A stretch of DNA of 64,000 nucleotides from Spongospora subterranea f. sp. subterranea (GCA_049724395.1 JAUGWO010000136.1:1-64000); one strand, 5' to 3'; positions 10,265 through 21,057 are shown, counted from the first letter of the stretch. The notes: generated by a model from the sequence alone, not told the origin. Program-made: numbers and translations.

Positions 10265-10903
10265 ATTTCTGGGTGGACCAAGCCTCTGTGAAAGCGGCTT
10301 GGAAATGGCCCGTCAGGCACTCCATCAACGGTCGCAACGATTGCGAGAAAAACAACCGAAAACGGGTTCGAGTATCGGGCGGTATCAACAGCATGGCATT
10401 GCTGCCAGATCTCCACCAAAAATTGTAATTTTTGGCTGGTTTTTAAGCTTGCCCAGTTGCGAACGGTCGATGTCGAAATCGCCGAACGTTTGCTGCCGAC
10501 GTTTCTCTACCGCCTGTGACGCAACCGGCGGCTCATTGCTGATGAGGGAGTCACCAACTCGCTCGATCTATACCATAATACACGAATGACTTAGATCGAG
10601 CGAGTTGGTGACTCCCCATCAGCAATGAGCCGCCGGTTGCGTCACAGGCGGTAGAGAAACGTCGGCAGCAAACGTTCGGCGACTTCGACATCGACCGTTC
10701 GCAACTGGACAAGCTCAAAACCAGCCAAAAATTACGATTTTTGGTGGAGATCTGGCAGCAATGCCCATGCTGTTGATACCGCCCGATACTCAAACCCGTT
10801 TCGGTTGTTTTTCTCGCAATCGTTGCGACCGTTAATGGAGTGCCTGACGGGCCATTTCCAGGAGATAAAGCCGCTTTCACAGAGGCTTGGTCCACCCAGA
10901 AAT
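10265..10903. repeat. Large palindrome: two about 310-bp arms, 21-nt loop
   Basis: Left arm 10265-10570, loop 10571-10591, right arm 10592-10903. The arms are about 96% identical by eye. The right arm carries an extra 8-nt insert near 10861, and there are several single-base differences and single-base indels. Open frames run through both arms in mirrored orientation, so any ORF here is a palindrome by-product; the arm translation (e.g. LRFLVEIWQQC) matches nothing I know. Origin could be a foldback element or an inverted duplication of a single-copy sequence. Confidence 0.85.
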
Positions 10904-11045
10904 TCAGTACTGTATGAACAAAAATTTCTCGCGCGTACGATGTTCGCGCGTATAAAAACACTCTCCCGGAACTGTACCGTATTCCTCGGAATTTTGTACC
11001 ACCAAACCCTGAGAAGCTGGCGACATCTATACAGTTCCCGAAATA

Positions 11046-11080
11046 CTCCCTCCATTCCAAAATAAGTGTCGGATTCTTCA
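11046..11080 (+). repeat. Solitary Stowaway/mariner-type terminal inverted repeat
   Basis: Preceded by TA (11044-11045), the string CTCCCTCCATTCCAAAATAA then GTGTCG closely matches the Stowaway/mariner terminus and shares its first seven bases with the mariner at 5678. The matching opposite end was not found downstream, so this is a decayed or truncated element end. Confidence 0.6.
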
Positions 11081-11195
11081 AAAACCCGAAATTAAGCTCA
11101 TTTTTTTTTCAAATACGGATAATTTCTTTTTCTTAATATCAACGAAATCACCTTTGAAATCGGAAATGCTGATTACTCCTATTTTCTAAGGTACG

Positions 11196-11330
11196 GTAGT
11201 GTACATTATTGTTAGTGTGTACTTTCTACCGTAGTGTACATTATTTGTAATGCGCACCCTCCACTGTAGTGTACATAACTAGTAATGTGCCCATGTGTAA
11301 TGTATACCTTGTGTTGTGTACAGTGTAGCG
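11196..11330. repeat. Degenerate tandem repeat upstream of uS17m
   Basis: Three to four imperfect about 36-nt copies built on GTAGTGTACATTATTTGTAA then TGYGYACC (starts near 11196, 11232 and 11267, with a weaker one after 11290). They sit about 100 nt before the uS17m start and could be promoter-proximal sequence, but no function is shown. Confidence 0.6.
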
Positions 11331-11422
11331 ACTGCAGAGTTTGACGGCAATACCATCTGTTGACCCGGACGGACGGCGATAAACGCAGCGCCGTATTTGG
11401 GTTGGGAAAAGAATCGCCTGTC

Positions 11423-11840
11423 ATGTCGACAACATTCATCGGTCGCGTCTTTAGCAATAAAATGTCAAAGACCATCATGGTCCTTGTTAATCGGTATAAG
11501 GTTCATCCCTTATTCAAGAAGCGGGTTCGTACTACCAAAAAGTTCATGACTCACGATCCTGGTAAATGGCTCGTATAAGTTCAAAATGGCATATAATGAC
11601 ATGTGGTTGTACTCAGATGGGTCAGCCGGTGTGGGTGATCTAGTTATAATCAAATCTTGCAGACCGCGCAGCAAGCGTAAATGCTTCGAGCTGAAAGAGA
11701 TACTCCAGCGATCACCCGAATATCAATACGAGCAGGAAATGCTGAGGAAGGCGAACAGTTCTGGAGGGCAAGCTGTCATATTGTCCAGTAGTGGTGGATC
11801 AGCAATAGCCCCTCAATCTGATCAAGATCCCAATATATAA
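11423..11840 (+). CDS. MRPS17: Mitochondrial small ribosomal subunit protein uS17m
   Basis: Two exons, 11423-11561 and 11617-11840, joined by a 55-nt GT-AG intron, give a 120-residue protein. The S17 OB-fold signature is complete: FIGRVFSNKMSKTIMVLVNR, HPLFKKRVRTTKKFMTHD, then across the splice GVGDLVIIKSCRPRSKRKCF (the GD-x-V-x-I-x-x-CRPxSKxKxF motif). An upstream in-frame ATG at 11360 would add 21 residues that could be a targeting peptide. I chose 11423 because family members usually start a few residues before the first strand. The C-terminal 35 residues (Ser/Gly/Gln-rich) are an extension. The gene is convergent with the LRR gene, with only 10 nt between stop codons. Confidence 0.85.
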
Positions 11841-11850
11841 TCCCATTATT

Positions 11851-12993
11851 TTAGCCTATTTTATCGTTTACACTCGATGGTTTTGCATATCCCAGGAGAG
11901 TATAGATCATGTTGACGATATCCTTTCGATCACTATCGTTATGTATTGCAACACCATAATTTTCTAATATCCTCAGGACTAACATTCTTCCTATCACGTC
12001 ACGATTTCTTAGTAACGACTTCTTGATTTGTTGTAAGCTTTCAGTATCCTGAACCATCCACTGATCGAGTTCTATCGAACGCAATGTTCTATTGTTGATG
12101 AGAGCCATAGCTAAACAGCCCGGGAATTGTTTTGGAATGGGATTCTGTCGTAAATCTAATGACAGTAATACCCGATTGTCAGCCAAACTACTGGCCAACA
12201 GCATCATATCACTCTCAGCGATATGACAATCAAACAGGTCTAAGGATTCAATACAAAGCTGCTTATTTAGCCCTGTAGCTAATGCCAGGACGCCCTTAGA
12301 TCCGATCCGATTACCGCTCAAATCTAGTTTAATCAGCGATGATGTCGGTGAATACGATGAACATATCGCGATTGTGCCACGATCGGCAATCACATTCCTC
12401 GATAGATTTAATGACGCGATAGTGACGTTGGTTTCCAGAGCTGAAGCTAATGCAGCAGCGCCCTGACATGTGATTCGATTATCTGCTAGATCTAATTCCC
12501 TGATTGTCTCGTTATGTCGCAATCCTTGCGATAATATTGAGCAATCTCTATCGGTGATAACGCAGAACCTCAATCGCAGGGAGAACAGCGACTGATGTGC
12601 TCGTAGAGAAAGGGATAACGCCGCCATGAATCGTGACGAAACCTGATTCCCCGACAGATCCAGATAGCGAATTGTCGACGACAGTCTGAGAGCGCCAGCG
12701 ATTATTTCAAGTCCATCGCTGGTGAACTTGTTATTGGCGAGTTCTATCCGAACTAAACTGGTGTTCTTGCGAAGACAGGCAGCGATCTCATTAGCGGCCG
12801 AATCCTCCAGACGATTCCCGCTGGCGTTCAGGGTACGAACTCGACTATTCGTTTGTAGGGCTCTGAGCAAAAGGTTCAGGTTTCGATCACCGATCCTGTG
12901 TTGCCCCAGGTCGATGTTAAGAATGGCGTCAACCGAGTCCAGGACGGCGGCGAAAGGTTTATTCATGGCGATATTGAGTGAAAATATCGTCAT
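11851..12993 (-). CDS. Leucine-rich repeat (RNI-type) protein
   Basis: A single exon of 380 residues. About ten 28-residue ribonuclease-inhibitor-like repeats run from residue 25 to 320, e.g. TIRYLDLSGNQVSSRFMAAL, TIRELDLADNRITCQGAAAL and SLIKLDLSGNRIGSKGVLAL. This is the N-x-I/L-x-x-x-G-x-x-x-L pattern of NLRC3- and RanGAP-type LRRs. There is no signal peptide, NACHT or other domain, so it is likely a cytoplasmic protein-interaction module. The C-terminal 60 residues are helical without LRRs. It is transcribed divergently from the secreted DPBB gene. Confidence 0.85.
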   Translation of the reverse strand: MTIFSLNIAMNKPFAAVLDSVDAILNIDLGQHRIGDRNLNLLLRALQTNSRVRTLNASGNRLEDSAANEIAACLRKNTSLVRIELANNKFTSDGLEIIAGALRLSSTIRYLDLSGNQVSSRFMAALSLSLRAHQSLFSLRLRFCVITDRDCSILSQGLRHNETIRELDLADNRITCQGAAALASALETNVTIASLNLSRNVIADRGTIAICSSYSPTSSLIKLDLSGNRIGSKGVLALATGLNKQLCIESLDLFDCHIAESDMMLLASSLADNRVLLSLDLRQNPIPKQFPGCLAMALINNRTLRSIELDQWMVQDTESLQQIKKSLLRNRDVIGRMLVLRILENYGVAIHNDSDRKDIVNMIYTLLGYAKPSSVNDKIG

Positions 12994-13116
12994 TCAATAT
13001 CTTCACTAATAATCTGTACTGACGGCGCCCATTGATAATCAGGGGAGTGAGTCAACACGATTAAACAGTCAACAGATCATGACCAATTACCCCATATTTT
13101 ACTTCAAATTATATTG
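12994..13116. promoter_or_regulatory. Compact divergent promoter region (inferred)
   Basis: Only 123 nt separate the start codons of the LRR gene (minus) and the secreted DPBB gene (plus), so both promoters must lie here or inside the genes. No TATA box or known motif stands out. Confidence 0.4.
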
Positions 13117-13890
13117 ATGAAATTAGTTTCCAATCCCATTATTCAATTACTACTGATCATATCATGTTTTGGTCTATCGATGGGTCAATGCCGTTTTCGC
13201 CCGTTTCATCTCCAATCTCAGATATACGGGTCTTGCCCCAATTTTTCTGACCTCTCTCCACAAAACCAATCGAACTTCGCCATCGCTGCTGGTCCATATC
13301 CTTGTGGATCGTGTTTAGAGGTCCAGGTCGATAATCGACAGATTCACGTGATTATCGTCGATAAGACATCATCTCCTGGGATTGATCTTCATATGAATCC
13401 GCTCTCGAGATTGGCTGGCTCATCAGATCCATCATCATTGATCATTGGGGTTCCTTCCTGTCAAATCCAACAGGTGGATTTACAGAGATGTAATCCCGAT
13501 CAGAATATGACCAGTATCGATCAGCCCCAATATCAATCGCAACTCCCTGAACAACCTATGCGCCCTCAGGCGCCATTTGGTTATCCAATTCACGTTAATC
13601 CCGACAGTGGACCAGTTGGTTATCAATACCCCAATCGGATGATCAATCCAGGCAATAATCAGTTTCAAGGAGGTCCTCCTAATCCCCAATATCCCAACCC
13701 AAATCACGTCGATAACAGATTCAGGATGCCCAACAATCCTCAACCGTGGATTAATCAGCCTCAATTCCCACATAATGATTATCATTCAGGGCCTAATCCT
13801 CAATTCGGACCTGGGCCTGCCCAATCAGTTCAGATTCCACAGCCAAAAACGGTGTTCAGGCGTAAAACCCATATAAGAATATATGATTAA
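13117..13890 (+). CDS. Secreted double-psi beta-barrel (expansin/RlpA-like) protein
   Basis: Single exon, 257 residues from ATG 13117. The N-terminus LVSNPIIQLLLIISCFGLSM is a clear signal peptide. Residues 24-125 form a DPBB-like domain: NFAIAAGPYPCGSCLEVQVD (the CGxCLxV strand) followed by IHVIIVDKTSSPGIDLHMNP (the V-D...DL motif of expansins, RlpA and cerato-platanin-like folds). Cysteines are paired as expected for an extracellular protein. Residues 126-245 are Pro/Asn/Gln-rich low complexity, possibly wall-binding. Likely a cell-wall or extracellular-matrix-loosening, or host-interaction protein; the substrate is unknown. There is no expansin C-terminal beta-sandwich domain. Confidence 0.75.
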   Translation: MKLVSNPIIQLLLIISCFGLSMGQCRFRPFHLQSQIYGSCPNFSDLSPQNQSNFAIAAGPYPCGSCLEVQVDNRQIHVIIVDKTSSPGIDLHMNPLSRLAGSSDPSSLIIGVPSCQIQQVDLQRCNPDQNMTSIDQPQYQSQLPEQPMRPQAPFGYPIHVNPDSGPVGYQYPNRMINPGNNQFQGGPPNPQYPNPNHVDNRFRMPNNPQPWINQPQFPHNDYHSGPNPQFGPGPAQSVQIPQPKTVFRRKTHIRIYD

Positions 13891-14056
13891 ACCGATTGTA
13901 CTATAAAGACACATAACACGTACATTTTTTGTGATCAGAATTTTTTTGTTGGCGTTGTAATTCAGGTTGTTGAGGCAATAGTTTGGAGTACTATTACTTT
14001 ATTTGAAATGCAACAGCGATCGATGAGTCGATGCTTCAATGTCTTGGGTTGAACGA

Positions 14057-14805
14057 TTAAGGGCCCTGCCTTCTGATGCCTGGATACGCTCTGAGCGATG
14101 CACCCCGGGCCATATATCGTTGAACCTCACATGCTGGAAGGGTAGACGATCGGTTATCCAGAGTGAGCAAAGCCGCATTTCGAAGGGCAATCGTCATGGC
14201 TGACGGCTCCTTCATTTCCGGTGCCAGTGACCTAAATAGACGGCGGTTCAGGGTTTTGAGGTCGGATTGACTTCGTGATCGCATGGACAAGGGATCGACT
14301 TTATATGGCCTCAAAGGGAATTTCATCTTCGACGATGAGCCTGTCGAGCCCCGAACCTGACAGACTAGGAATGGCTCAACGATGGGATTAACTGCATTGA
14401 AGATTGGGTCGGGCTGCAGATTGATTCGTCGGCTATCGTCCCGACTCAAAGCCTTCTGTCTCTCCAGAAACCGGCGGTTCTGTTCTAAACGATATATAAT
14501 CGAGCCGTAAATTTTCAAATTACGACTGGTGAATTGTTGCTGATCAAATGGAGATAGAGGTGAAGGAGGTGGCTTGCGTAATTCCGGTTCGGTCGGTGTG
14601 ATACCAGTGAATAACGACGAAAAACAACAAGAGCGAATATTTCCTTCAAATGCTGTTGATCGGTTGATGAATTCATCGACAGATTTCTACAAAATACAAT
14701 CTCGATAACCGTTGATATGATTCCAGTATGAGTTCTAACCTGTATACATGAGAGCGTATCAACCAATATGTTTACTTCTATCTCGCAATTAGAACGCATT
14801 ACCAT
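14057..14805 (-). CDS. Conserved-looking hypothetical protein, two exons
   Basis: ATG at 14805. A 53-nt intron at 14687-14739 (GTTAG...TGTAG) joins two frames into a 231-residue protein (…VDTLSCIQ / KSVDEFINRS…). The splice keeps one frame through the whole locus, which supports a real gene. The protein is basic with Ser/Pro-rich stretches (PELRKPPPSPLSPFD) and a central helical patch (YRLEQNRRFLERQKALSRD). No family recognised. It is convergent with the DPBB gene (166 nt apart). Confidence 0.55.
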
Positions 14806-14862
14806 TATCAGGGTAATTATTAAAATATCTTAAACATTGGGGGCAAAAAAATATCTAGGTGA

Positions 14863-15248
14863 AGTTTGAATGACGACGAACACGAACCAGAGATTGAGAT
14901 TGCAATTGTTGAAACTCGATTTACGAGTGATTGTTTCACATTGACATTGCAAGGAGTCCCGTTTTGGAAAGTGTCATCGTTTTTATATCGTCTGCGAAAA
15001 GAAACGAAAGAAAATGGCGAAGTCGTATTCCAGTAATATCAGAATTGATGATAGAGCGTCAATCATGCTGTTAGCACCTTGTCCAACGACTTGCCTAATC
15101 AGGTTTCAAGCAATCGACAAATATAGAAGATGATTCAGAAAATGAATCGTGGATAGTGAAAACCGAAAAAGGAATTACAGCGGGATCACAACAACTGACA
15201 ATCTCAATAAAAACTGGAGCTATATTCACACCATATTCCCAACTGTAG
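14863..15248 (+). CDS. Possible small gene, start unresolved
   Basis: Two open stretches look coding. The first is about 14863-15034 (acidic start DDEHEPEIEIAIVE, then FTLTLQGVPFWKVSSFLYRL); the second is about 15110-15248 (EDDSENESWIVKTEKGITAG, ending TGAIFTPYSQL then stop). The intervening 70-110 nt holds CTAATCAG and a GT donor compatible with one intron. No in-frame ATG precedes the first exon, so a further 5' exon or decay is possible. Family unknown. Confidence 0.3.
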
Positions 15249-15900
15249 TCCTATGATCATTTCCGACTAAATGATTGCACTATCGTGGCATAGCCCGACC
15301 CGTTTAGCACGATCTGGTCATGGGGAAGGCAACACTGCCTCCACCGTCGACATAAGGCACATATCCATTAACTGGGTCTTGACACTTGTCTGTTGTGTCC
15401 AAACCAAGCAAGATCGCCACGGCCACGGGTTATCTAACGTTATCTGTAACGATACATGTTACAGATGTCCCACTTGGTCCAGTCAACCAGTGTATTTATA
15501 GACAAGCGGTGTAAGTGTCCCGTCAACGCGGCGATCTGACTTCTGACGGTGAAACTCGTGACTGAAGCAGCGGTTGAGTAAGCAATACTGGAGTCGTGCG
15601 AAATGGTTGCCTAGGACCTGGGACCGGGAGGTAATGGGTCAACGGGATTACCCGCTGATCTTGTCCTCATCATGACTTTGGAAAAAGCCACTTCCGACCC
15701 CGAAACTACAAATGATCGACATTATACAAGAGAGTTTGAGAACATGGTGATATATGGGTCTTGAAAAAAGTTGGGTTTCTGGAAATTATCGTAATCTGAA
15801 GTCGGGCGTGTATGTTGCGCACGGAAGGCCCATTGCATGGCGGCTGTCACGGTCGCATTCTCATCGCTTACCGACCGATTTTGGATCTCCGGGGCTCGTT
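15249..15900. other. Intergenic region with a small hairpin
   Basis: No coding region recognised. A 9-bp perfect hairpin ATCTGTAAC/GTTACAGAT with a 7-nt loop lies at 15442-15466. Confidence 0.4.
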
Positions 15901-16849
15901 ATGATTTCCACACAAGAAGTAACAAGGTGAGCCCACGCTTTTGAAGATCCGATTATTCAACTGCCTTTCTAACTGGACCTTCTGTGCTAGAGCTGATCTT
16001 GACATTGATGATCTAGACGAGATGGAGAAAACGCTGATCGAAAGGGAGTTATTCTATTGCACATATGATCATTCGTCTAGATATATCAAGTACAGGGTAA
16101 TCCTAATTGATTGGATGGGTCATGTTCAATCGGAATTCGGATTAAGAAACAAGACATTTGCGACCTCATGCAATCTTCTTGATCGTGTATTATCTGGGTT
16201 CGGTATTGATAACTGCCAATGGCAGCTTGTTGCAATGTGTTGCATATTGATATCAGGTGGAATCTCATACTGCATGTTGCCAAATCTCTTTTCTGATATG
16301 TGTTCTATTATAGCGAAACTTGAGGAAGTGTCAGGATCAGTACCATCAATTGTCGACCTGATGCAATGTGCTGATAATGCCTATTCTCAACGAGACGTTA
16401 TTCAGATGGAGCGCAAACTCGCGGTGGCGCTTTCGTGGAATTTCGCGTCAATCACGGCCGTTGATTTCGTGGATCTATATATGGAAAGGACCAGGCGTCA
16501 TGATCCCTATCTGACTAACGAGCCAAAACATGAACGTAATTCACGATCATTATCTAAGCGCCAAAATCAGCTGATTCGTCTGGTCCTGCGTGATCACACC
16601 TTCAACCAATGGAGACCGTCAGTAATTGGTGCCTGCATTGTTGCCACGAGCCGGATCATGTACGATATGGTTCCTCGATGGCCGAGTTCATGCTGGTGTC
16701 CACTTAGCGATATATCTGAGCTCAACTGCTGCGCTCAATATCTGATTGTCGTCTTCAAACAGGAATACTGCCCTGACGAACCTTCGAGTACTTTGTCATC
16801 TCCAACTAATGTTCTGGACCACAATCATGATGTCGCACTAGAAGCCTAA
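15901..16849 (+). CDS. Cyclin-fold protein (A/B/D-like)
   Basis: Exon 1 (15901-15926, MISTQEVTR) and exon 2 (15991-16849) are joined by a 64-nt intron, giving 294 residues. The cyclin box follows RYIKYRVILIDWMGHVQSEF (the RxxLIDWMxxVxxxF signature), then TSCNLLDRVLSGFGIDNCQW and QLVAMCCILISGG. The second half of the box (YSQRDVIQMERKLAVALSWN) and a degenerate second cyclin fold follow. No destruction box was seen near the short N-terminus. Probably a CDK partner; the subtype cannot be set. The spliced start is preferred because it removes a 5' stretch lacking similarity. Confidence 0.8.
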
Positions 16850-17412
16850 ACAATTCTCAACATGTTGGCGTTCCCATTCACAAACTCATCGTATAATTTT
16901 CTATCTTATAACTTATATAATATAATATAAATATTAATCATTCCTAGCGAATATCCATCGTCAAATCAAGTCGCTGAATTTATGGCATGTGGTTCGCTCT
17001 AGAAAGAAACAATGAAACGTGGATGCAACCAAATGAATCGATGGTTTGTCACAGTTTTTGAGGAAAAACCACAGGGGGCTGTAGCCTGTGGATTGATGAC
17101 TGTACCCTGGAGCATTTGTTCGCAAAATAGATTGACACGAGCTGACGTCCTCATCCGGGAAGTTATCATGACCAAGCCGTGTCGTGACATGACGTTGAAG
17201 TTGTCCAAGGGTTCAAGCAGTGGATATTAATTCGTTGTGAATTTTCTAAGAGTGGCTCACGCCAAGCATAGCCATCTGCAATTTCTTTGAAAGATTACCC
17301 GGTAGGGAACTGGAGTTCATAACAACGTTGCGAATATACTAAAACAACAATATCTGCATCCTCTATGTGTAAGCTAGAACTTGTATTGAAAAAGTTGTGT
17401 GAACAAATTAAT
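16850..17412. other. Intergenic, nothing recognised
   Basis: Starts with an AT-rich run (TATAATATAATATAAATATT near 16917-16937). No supported gene. Confidence 0.4.
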
Positions 17413-18837
17413 TTAAATTGGACCTTGAATTGAAGGGTACATTTTGCGAACAGCAGCAATCAATTTCTGGTGTAGAGCTTGATGATTTTGGGCTAAAGGA
17501 GCCGGCTCTTCCGCCCATAAAACCATGAACGTGACAACACAACTTTCAATAACGGACATTACCACTCCTGTGAGGAATGCACCCAAAAAGAAGCATAACA
17601 GCATAGACGCTGTTAAACCATCTGAACTTGTTTTGCCACCGGCGGCCAAAAAAACTAGAGCCCCAACAGCTGCGCCGACAACACCACCTATAAGCGACGA
17701 CATCCAGAACGCAAGATTCGAGAGATCGTCGTTAACGATGACGTCAAATCCTCGCCTTTTAAGCAATCCCCACGTGTTTTTGGCTGAGGTGCAAAAATCT
17801 TGTCCCTACACAGACCATTAGAACATGCGATAGAAAGTACACTATTCTTGCAATACCCAAATGGCGACATACGCATATGCATATTTGGAAATGAATTCTG
17901 CAATCGCTTGAATGATGGAGAGAATACAGTCAACAATACAAGCGAGGATTTGATTATCACGGCCGGATGCGCGCGCAACAGCACGTAAAGCCTCGATCGC
18001 CGATACAATAAACGATCCAAAGCAGATGGAACCGAAACTAGTTGTGCACGCTCGTTTTGCCGAAGATGACACAACGTTCGTTGACTGACTTTGATAATAC
18101 CAAGTAGCAGCAACGCCTCCAACGGTCACTTGAACGACATTCATCAGCACATTCAGTGTCCAGTACAGACTAAGAACCAATAAGAATATAACAACAGAAC
18201 TTTTACTGCCGGAAGCTCCGAGAATGGCAATGACCCATAACACAATCCATCCCAAGGCCACAAATTGCACTACAATCGCAATGAAAACAGTTGACGTATA
18301 CTGCTTTGTACAAGCAGTTGCCATTTCGAGCATGATGGTGGTGAACGCAATACCTAAACACGAATCGCTCACTACAAGGTTCGCAATCAAAGCAAAAATG
18401 TACTGACGATTTCGAACAACGTAGTACCATAGTGCTGCCAAAGCAGAGAAAATTAACATGATGACACCTGTTACGACTTGGCCAGCTGCAAACGCAATTG
18501 CACACGCAATGACGGAAAGACCGATATTAGCGAACATAGCGAACTTGATCACATTGATTGAAATCGCTGGGTGATTTAAGACGCGAATCCACGCAATGCC
18601 AAATGCAATACTTGCAATGAAGCCGCATGCAAGGGCAGCAATAATAGGACCGCTGGACTCAGTGGCAGTCGTGTTGGAGCTGTTGATGTCAATTTTTTTG
18701 AAATTGAACCCGGCGGCGACGCAGACAGCGACGACATTTAACACAAATAGCAGGGCCCAGATAACATCATTATATTTTCCCGCCGGGACATCCTGCTGAT
18801 CAGAAGGCTTGTTCTGGTATTGCTGCTCCGACAGCAT
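17413..18837 (-). CDS. Choline transporter-like (CTL/SLC44/PNS1) protein, copy 1
   Basis: Exons 17857-18837 and 17413-17805 with a 51-nt intron (branch-like TTCTAAT) encode 457 residues. The protein has about ten transmembrane helices after a short polar N-terminus. CTL-family hallmarks are present: NVVSSSAKRACTTSFGSICF (the F..A..SxGSIC block), AEFISKYAYAYVAIW followed across the splice by GQDFCTSAKNTWGLLKRR, equivalent to the conserved YVxIxGxxFxxSAxxxxxLL. Predicted role is choline or other small-solute transport, or membrane-lipid-related function, at the plasma membrane or organelles. It is tandem with copy 2 on the same strand. Confidence 0.85.
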
Positions 18838-19414
18838 CTTTCACTATCCGCTTGATGAAACTGGGCACGCGACCAAAAAACCGAAGCGGCGTCCTTTACT
18901 TCGCTGTCTCGCGTTATGAAAATATTCAGCCCAGGAGATCCGATCTCGAAGATTCTTTGCAACTTTAAACTCCGTTTGATATTATATCACTCTGTGATTG
19001 TGAGTCAAGCGCAATATTCTCGAAGCATGTATAACTGACTGACCTGTGATCAATCGGACTTTGCGATCGACCGGAAGTGCGATCAATCAACTGGGACCCG
19101 AATCTGAACAGTCGGCCGGTTGTGAGGGAAGAAGGGGGCTGCAGGCAACGAATCATTATTTATCGAAACAGAGTTTCCTGACAATGTTGAGACCATAGAA
19201 GGAAAAGAAGTGTTGGACTCCATTCTGAAATTACGGCGAAAGAAGCTCCCGTTCTGTTGGATGCCTGCGAAACATTTGAAAGCCAAATGGGCTTGCTAAA
19301 CAAAAGCATAGTACCGTGAACAACCATGTTATGTATTAGGGTAGTATAACAGTTGCAGAGGAGAGCGAAGAGCTCAAATAGAAGGGCCGAATCACAAACA
19401 ATCCCTGGAGATGA
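18838..19414. other. Spacer between the tandem CTL genes
   Basis: No coding region recognised; presumably 3' region of copy 2 and promoter of copy 1. Confidence 0.4.
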
Positions 19415-21057
19415 TTATGTTCGAGACACTAACTCAGAGGTGATGGCAACGAGTCTATCGCTGAATTCCGCATGAGTTGTAGCTAGAGCTGAAGGATCTT
19501 CCAGCCAAAGAATAACGAATGTGAAAACCGATGTGGACAACGGTACAATCATTATTGACGTTGCTAAAGCGCCGATCAATAAACACCACAGTAAGGCGAG
19601 GACCGTTGTTGAAGTCTCATCGGCCGCTCCGTTTAGGAAATAGACACCGGCACCGGCACCTACTGATATAAACCCTCCAAGAATTGCCGAGAAAAAGGCC
19701 ACCGAGTTTACAAAGTTATTGGAAACCGCCATGTTCAAGCCATTGGTAGTGATGACTTGCCAAGTATTTTGAGCCCCCTTGCAGAAAGTCTGACCCTGGA
19801 ATAATGGTCAGAAATTGAACTCAAAATGATATTAGAAAAATTTACCCAAATGCCAACGTAGACGTAAGCGTAGTCAGTAATAAACCCGACTATGGCTTCA
19901 AGACATCCAAGAAGACAGTCCACGAAACAGTAAGCAAGACCATCGTTTTCTCGAACGGCTGAATTTTGCGCTTGCTCGAGAAGAAAACGAAGAGTTTTGA
20001 TGATGGATATAATTAAAGAACCCAAACATGCAGATCCAAAGCTAGTTGTGCACGCGTTTTTGACGGATGAGGAAACGACGTTTTTCATGCTACTTTGGAA
20101 ATACCAGGTTCCTGACATACCGACACATGATATGAACAAAACAGAATAAATAACGGCGCTTGTCCAGCACATGCTGAATGCTAATGGGGCGATCATCCAC
20201 AAAGTCCCAGTTCTGAAAATATTATAGAAACAGGTGATATAAAAACCGCAGAATGCAAGCATCACAAGTTGTGCCATAATAGCCACAATTTGCACGGTTT
20301 CGTGTTTTTGTATGCAGGCGGCTGCCATCTCCAGAAGTACAGCGGTGAATCTCATCCCTAAATTACCATCAGAAAGCCTGCAAAGAACGTAATACATTTA
20401 CTCACGATTACGAAACAAGGCATACATTGCAATGATGACAAGACCAGAAACCAAAGGACCGATAGCATACAAGGGGTGCCCAAAAATAATCAAGGCGGCG
20501 CCATTTACGAAGAGAATCGACGCGGTACCAGCAGTAGATACACCAATAATGCATTTGGAAACGAATGGGATGGTGAGAAAGCGAAGCCAGGCGATACCGA
20601 ATACCATTCCGGTGATCGAAGTGGCAACAATACACATTGCCGCAGACTTTGTCATTATCCATTCATTCCCTGAATTGATATCGGATCTCATTCCAGTTTT
20701 TTTCAACTCGATAGCAGCAAGAATAATTACAACTATAAGATGGGCAAAGAAAAGAAATGCCCATATTAGATCTTTGTATGTCTTGTCTTCAACGCGAGAT
20801 TCGTTATGGATCACGGCATGGCCAAAATGCTGGGCCGAAGAAGGTGATACCGTCTGCACGTTAACACTGTCGGGAATTGCCGAGGATGGGATTAGGTCTG
20901 GGTTAGGTTGTAAATATGGATTCAAGGTCAGGTGAGAGTGGGCGTCGCCGGAATATTCGCCGCTGTTCAACCCATCAGGTGGGTGCTGTTGCGACGGAGG
21001 ATAACCATTGTATCGCTGATTAACCGCTCTTGTTCCATTTTGGGCACTATTATCCAT
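19415..21057 (-). CDS. Choline transporter-like protein, copy 2, with in-frame TAA or 24-nt intron
   Basis: Paralogue of the neighbouring CTL gene. It shares NVVSSSVKNACTTSFGSACL, DYAYVYVGIW and, across a 50-nt intron (19796-19845) at the identical position, GQTFCKGAQNTW. The N-terminus is longer (about 115 polar residues, Pro/Asn/Ser-rich). An ATG at 21147 is also in frame; 21057 (MDNSAQNGTR) is preferred because the extra 30 residues are unlike the family. At 20398-20400 an in-frame TAA interrupts the conserved FRNR...SDGNLGMRF region. It lies inside a possible 24-nt intron (20378-20401, GTAAAT...TTTGCAG) whose removal keeps frame and yields 522 residues. Otherwise the gene is interrupted. 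Confidence 0.75.

Noticed and set aside
10551-11081. 176-codon minus-strand frame as a gene
   Set aside because: It runs through the palindrome and mirrors frames in the other arm; no domain and no independent support.
20460-20935. 167-codon plus-strand frame opposite CTL copy 2
   Set aside because: Antisense shadow of a membrane-protein gene; no domain.
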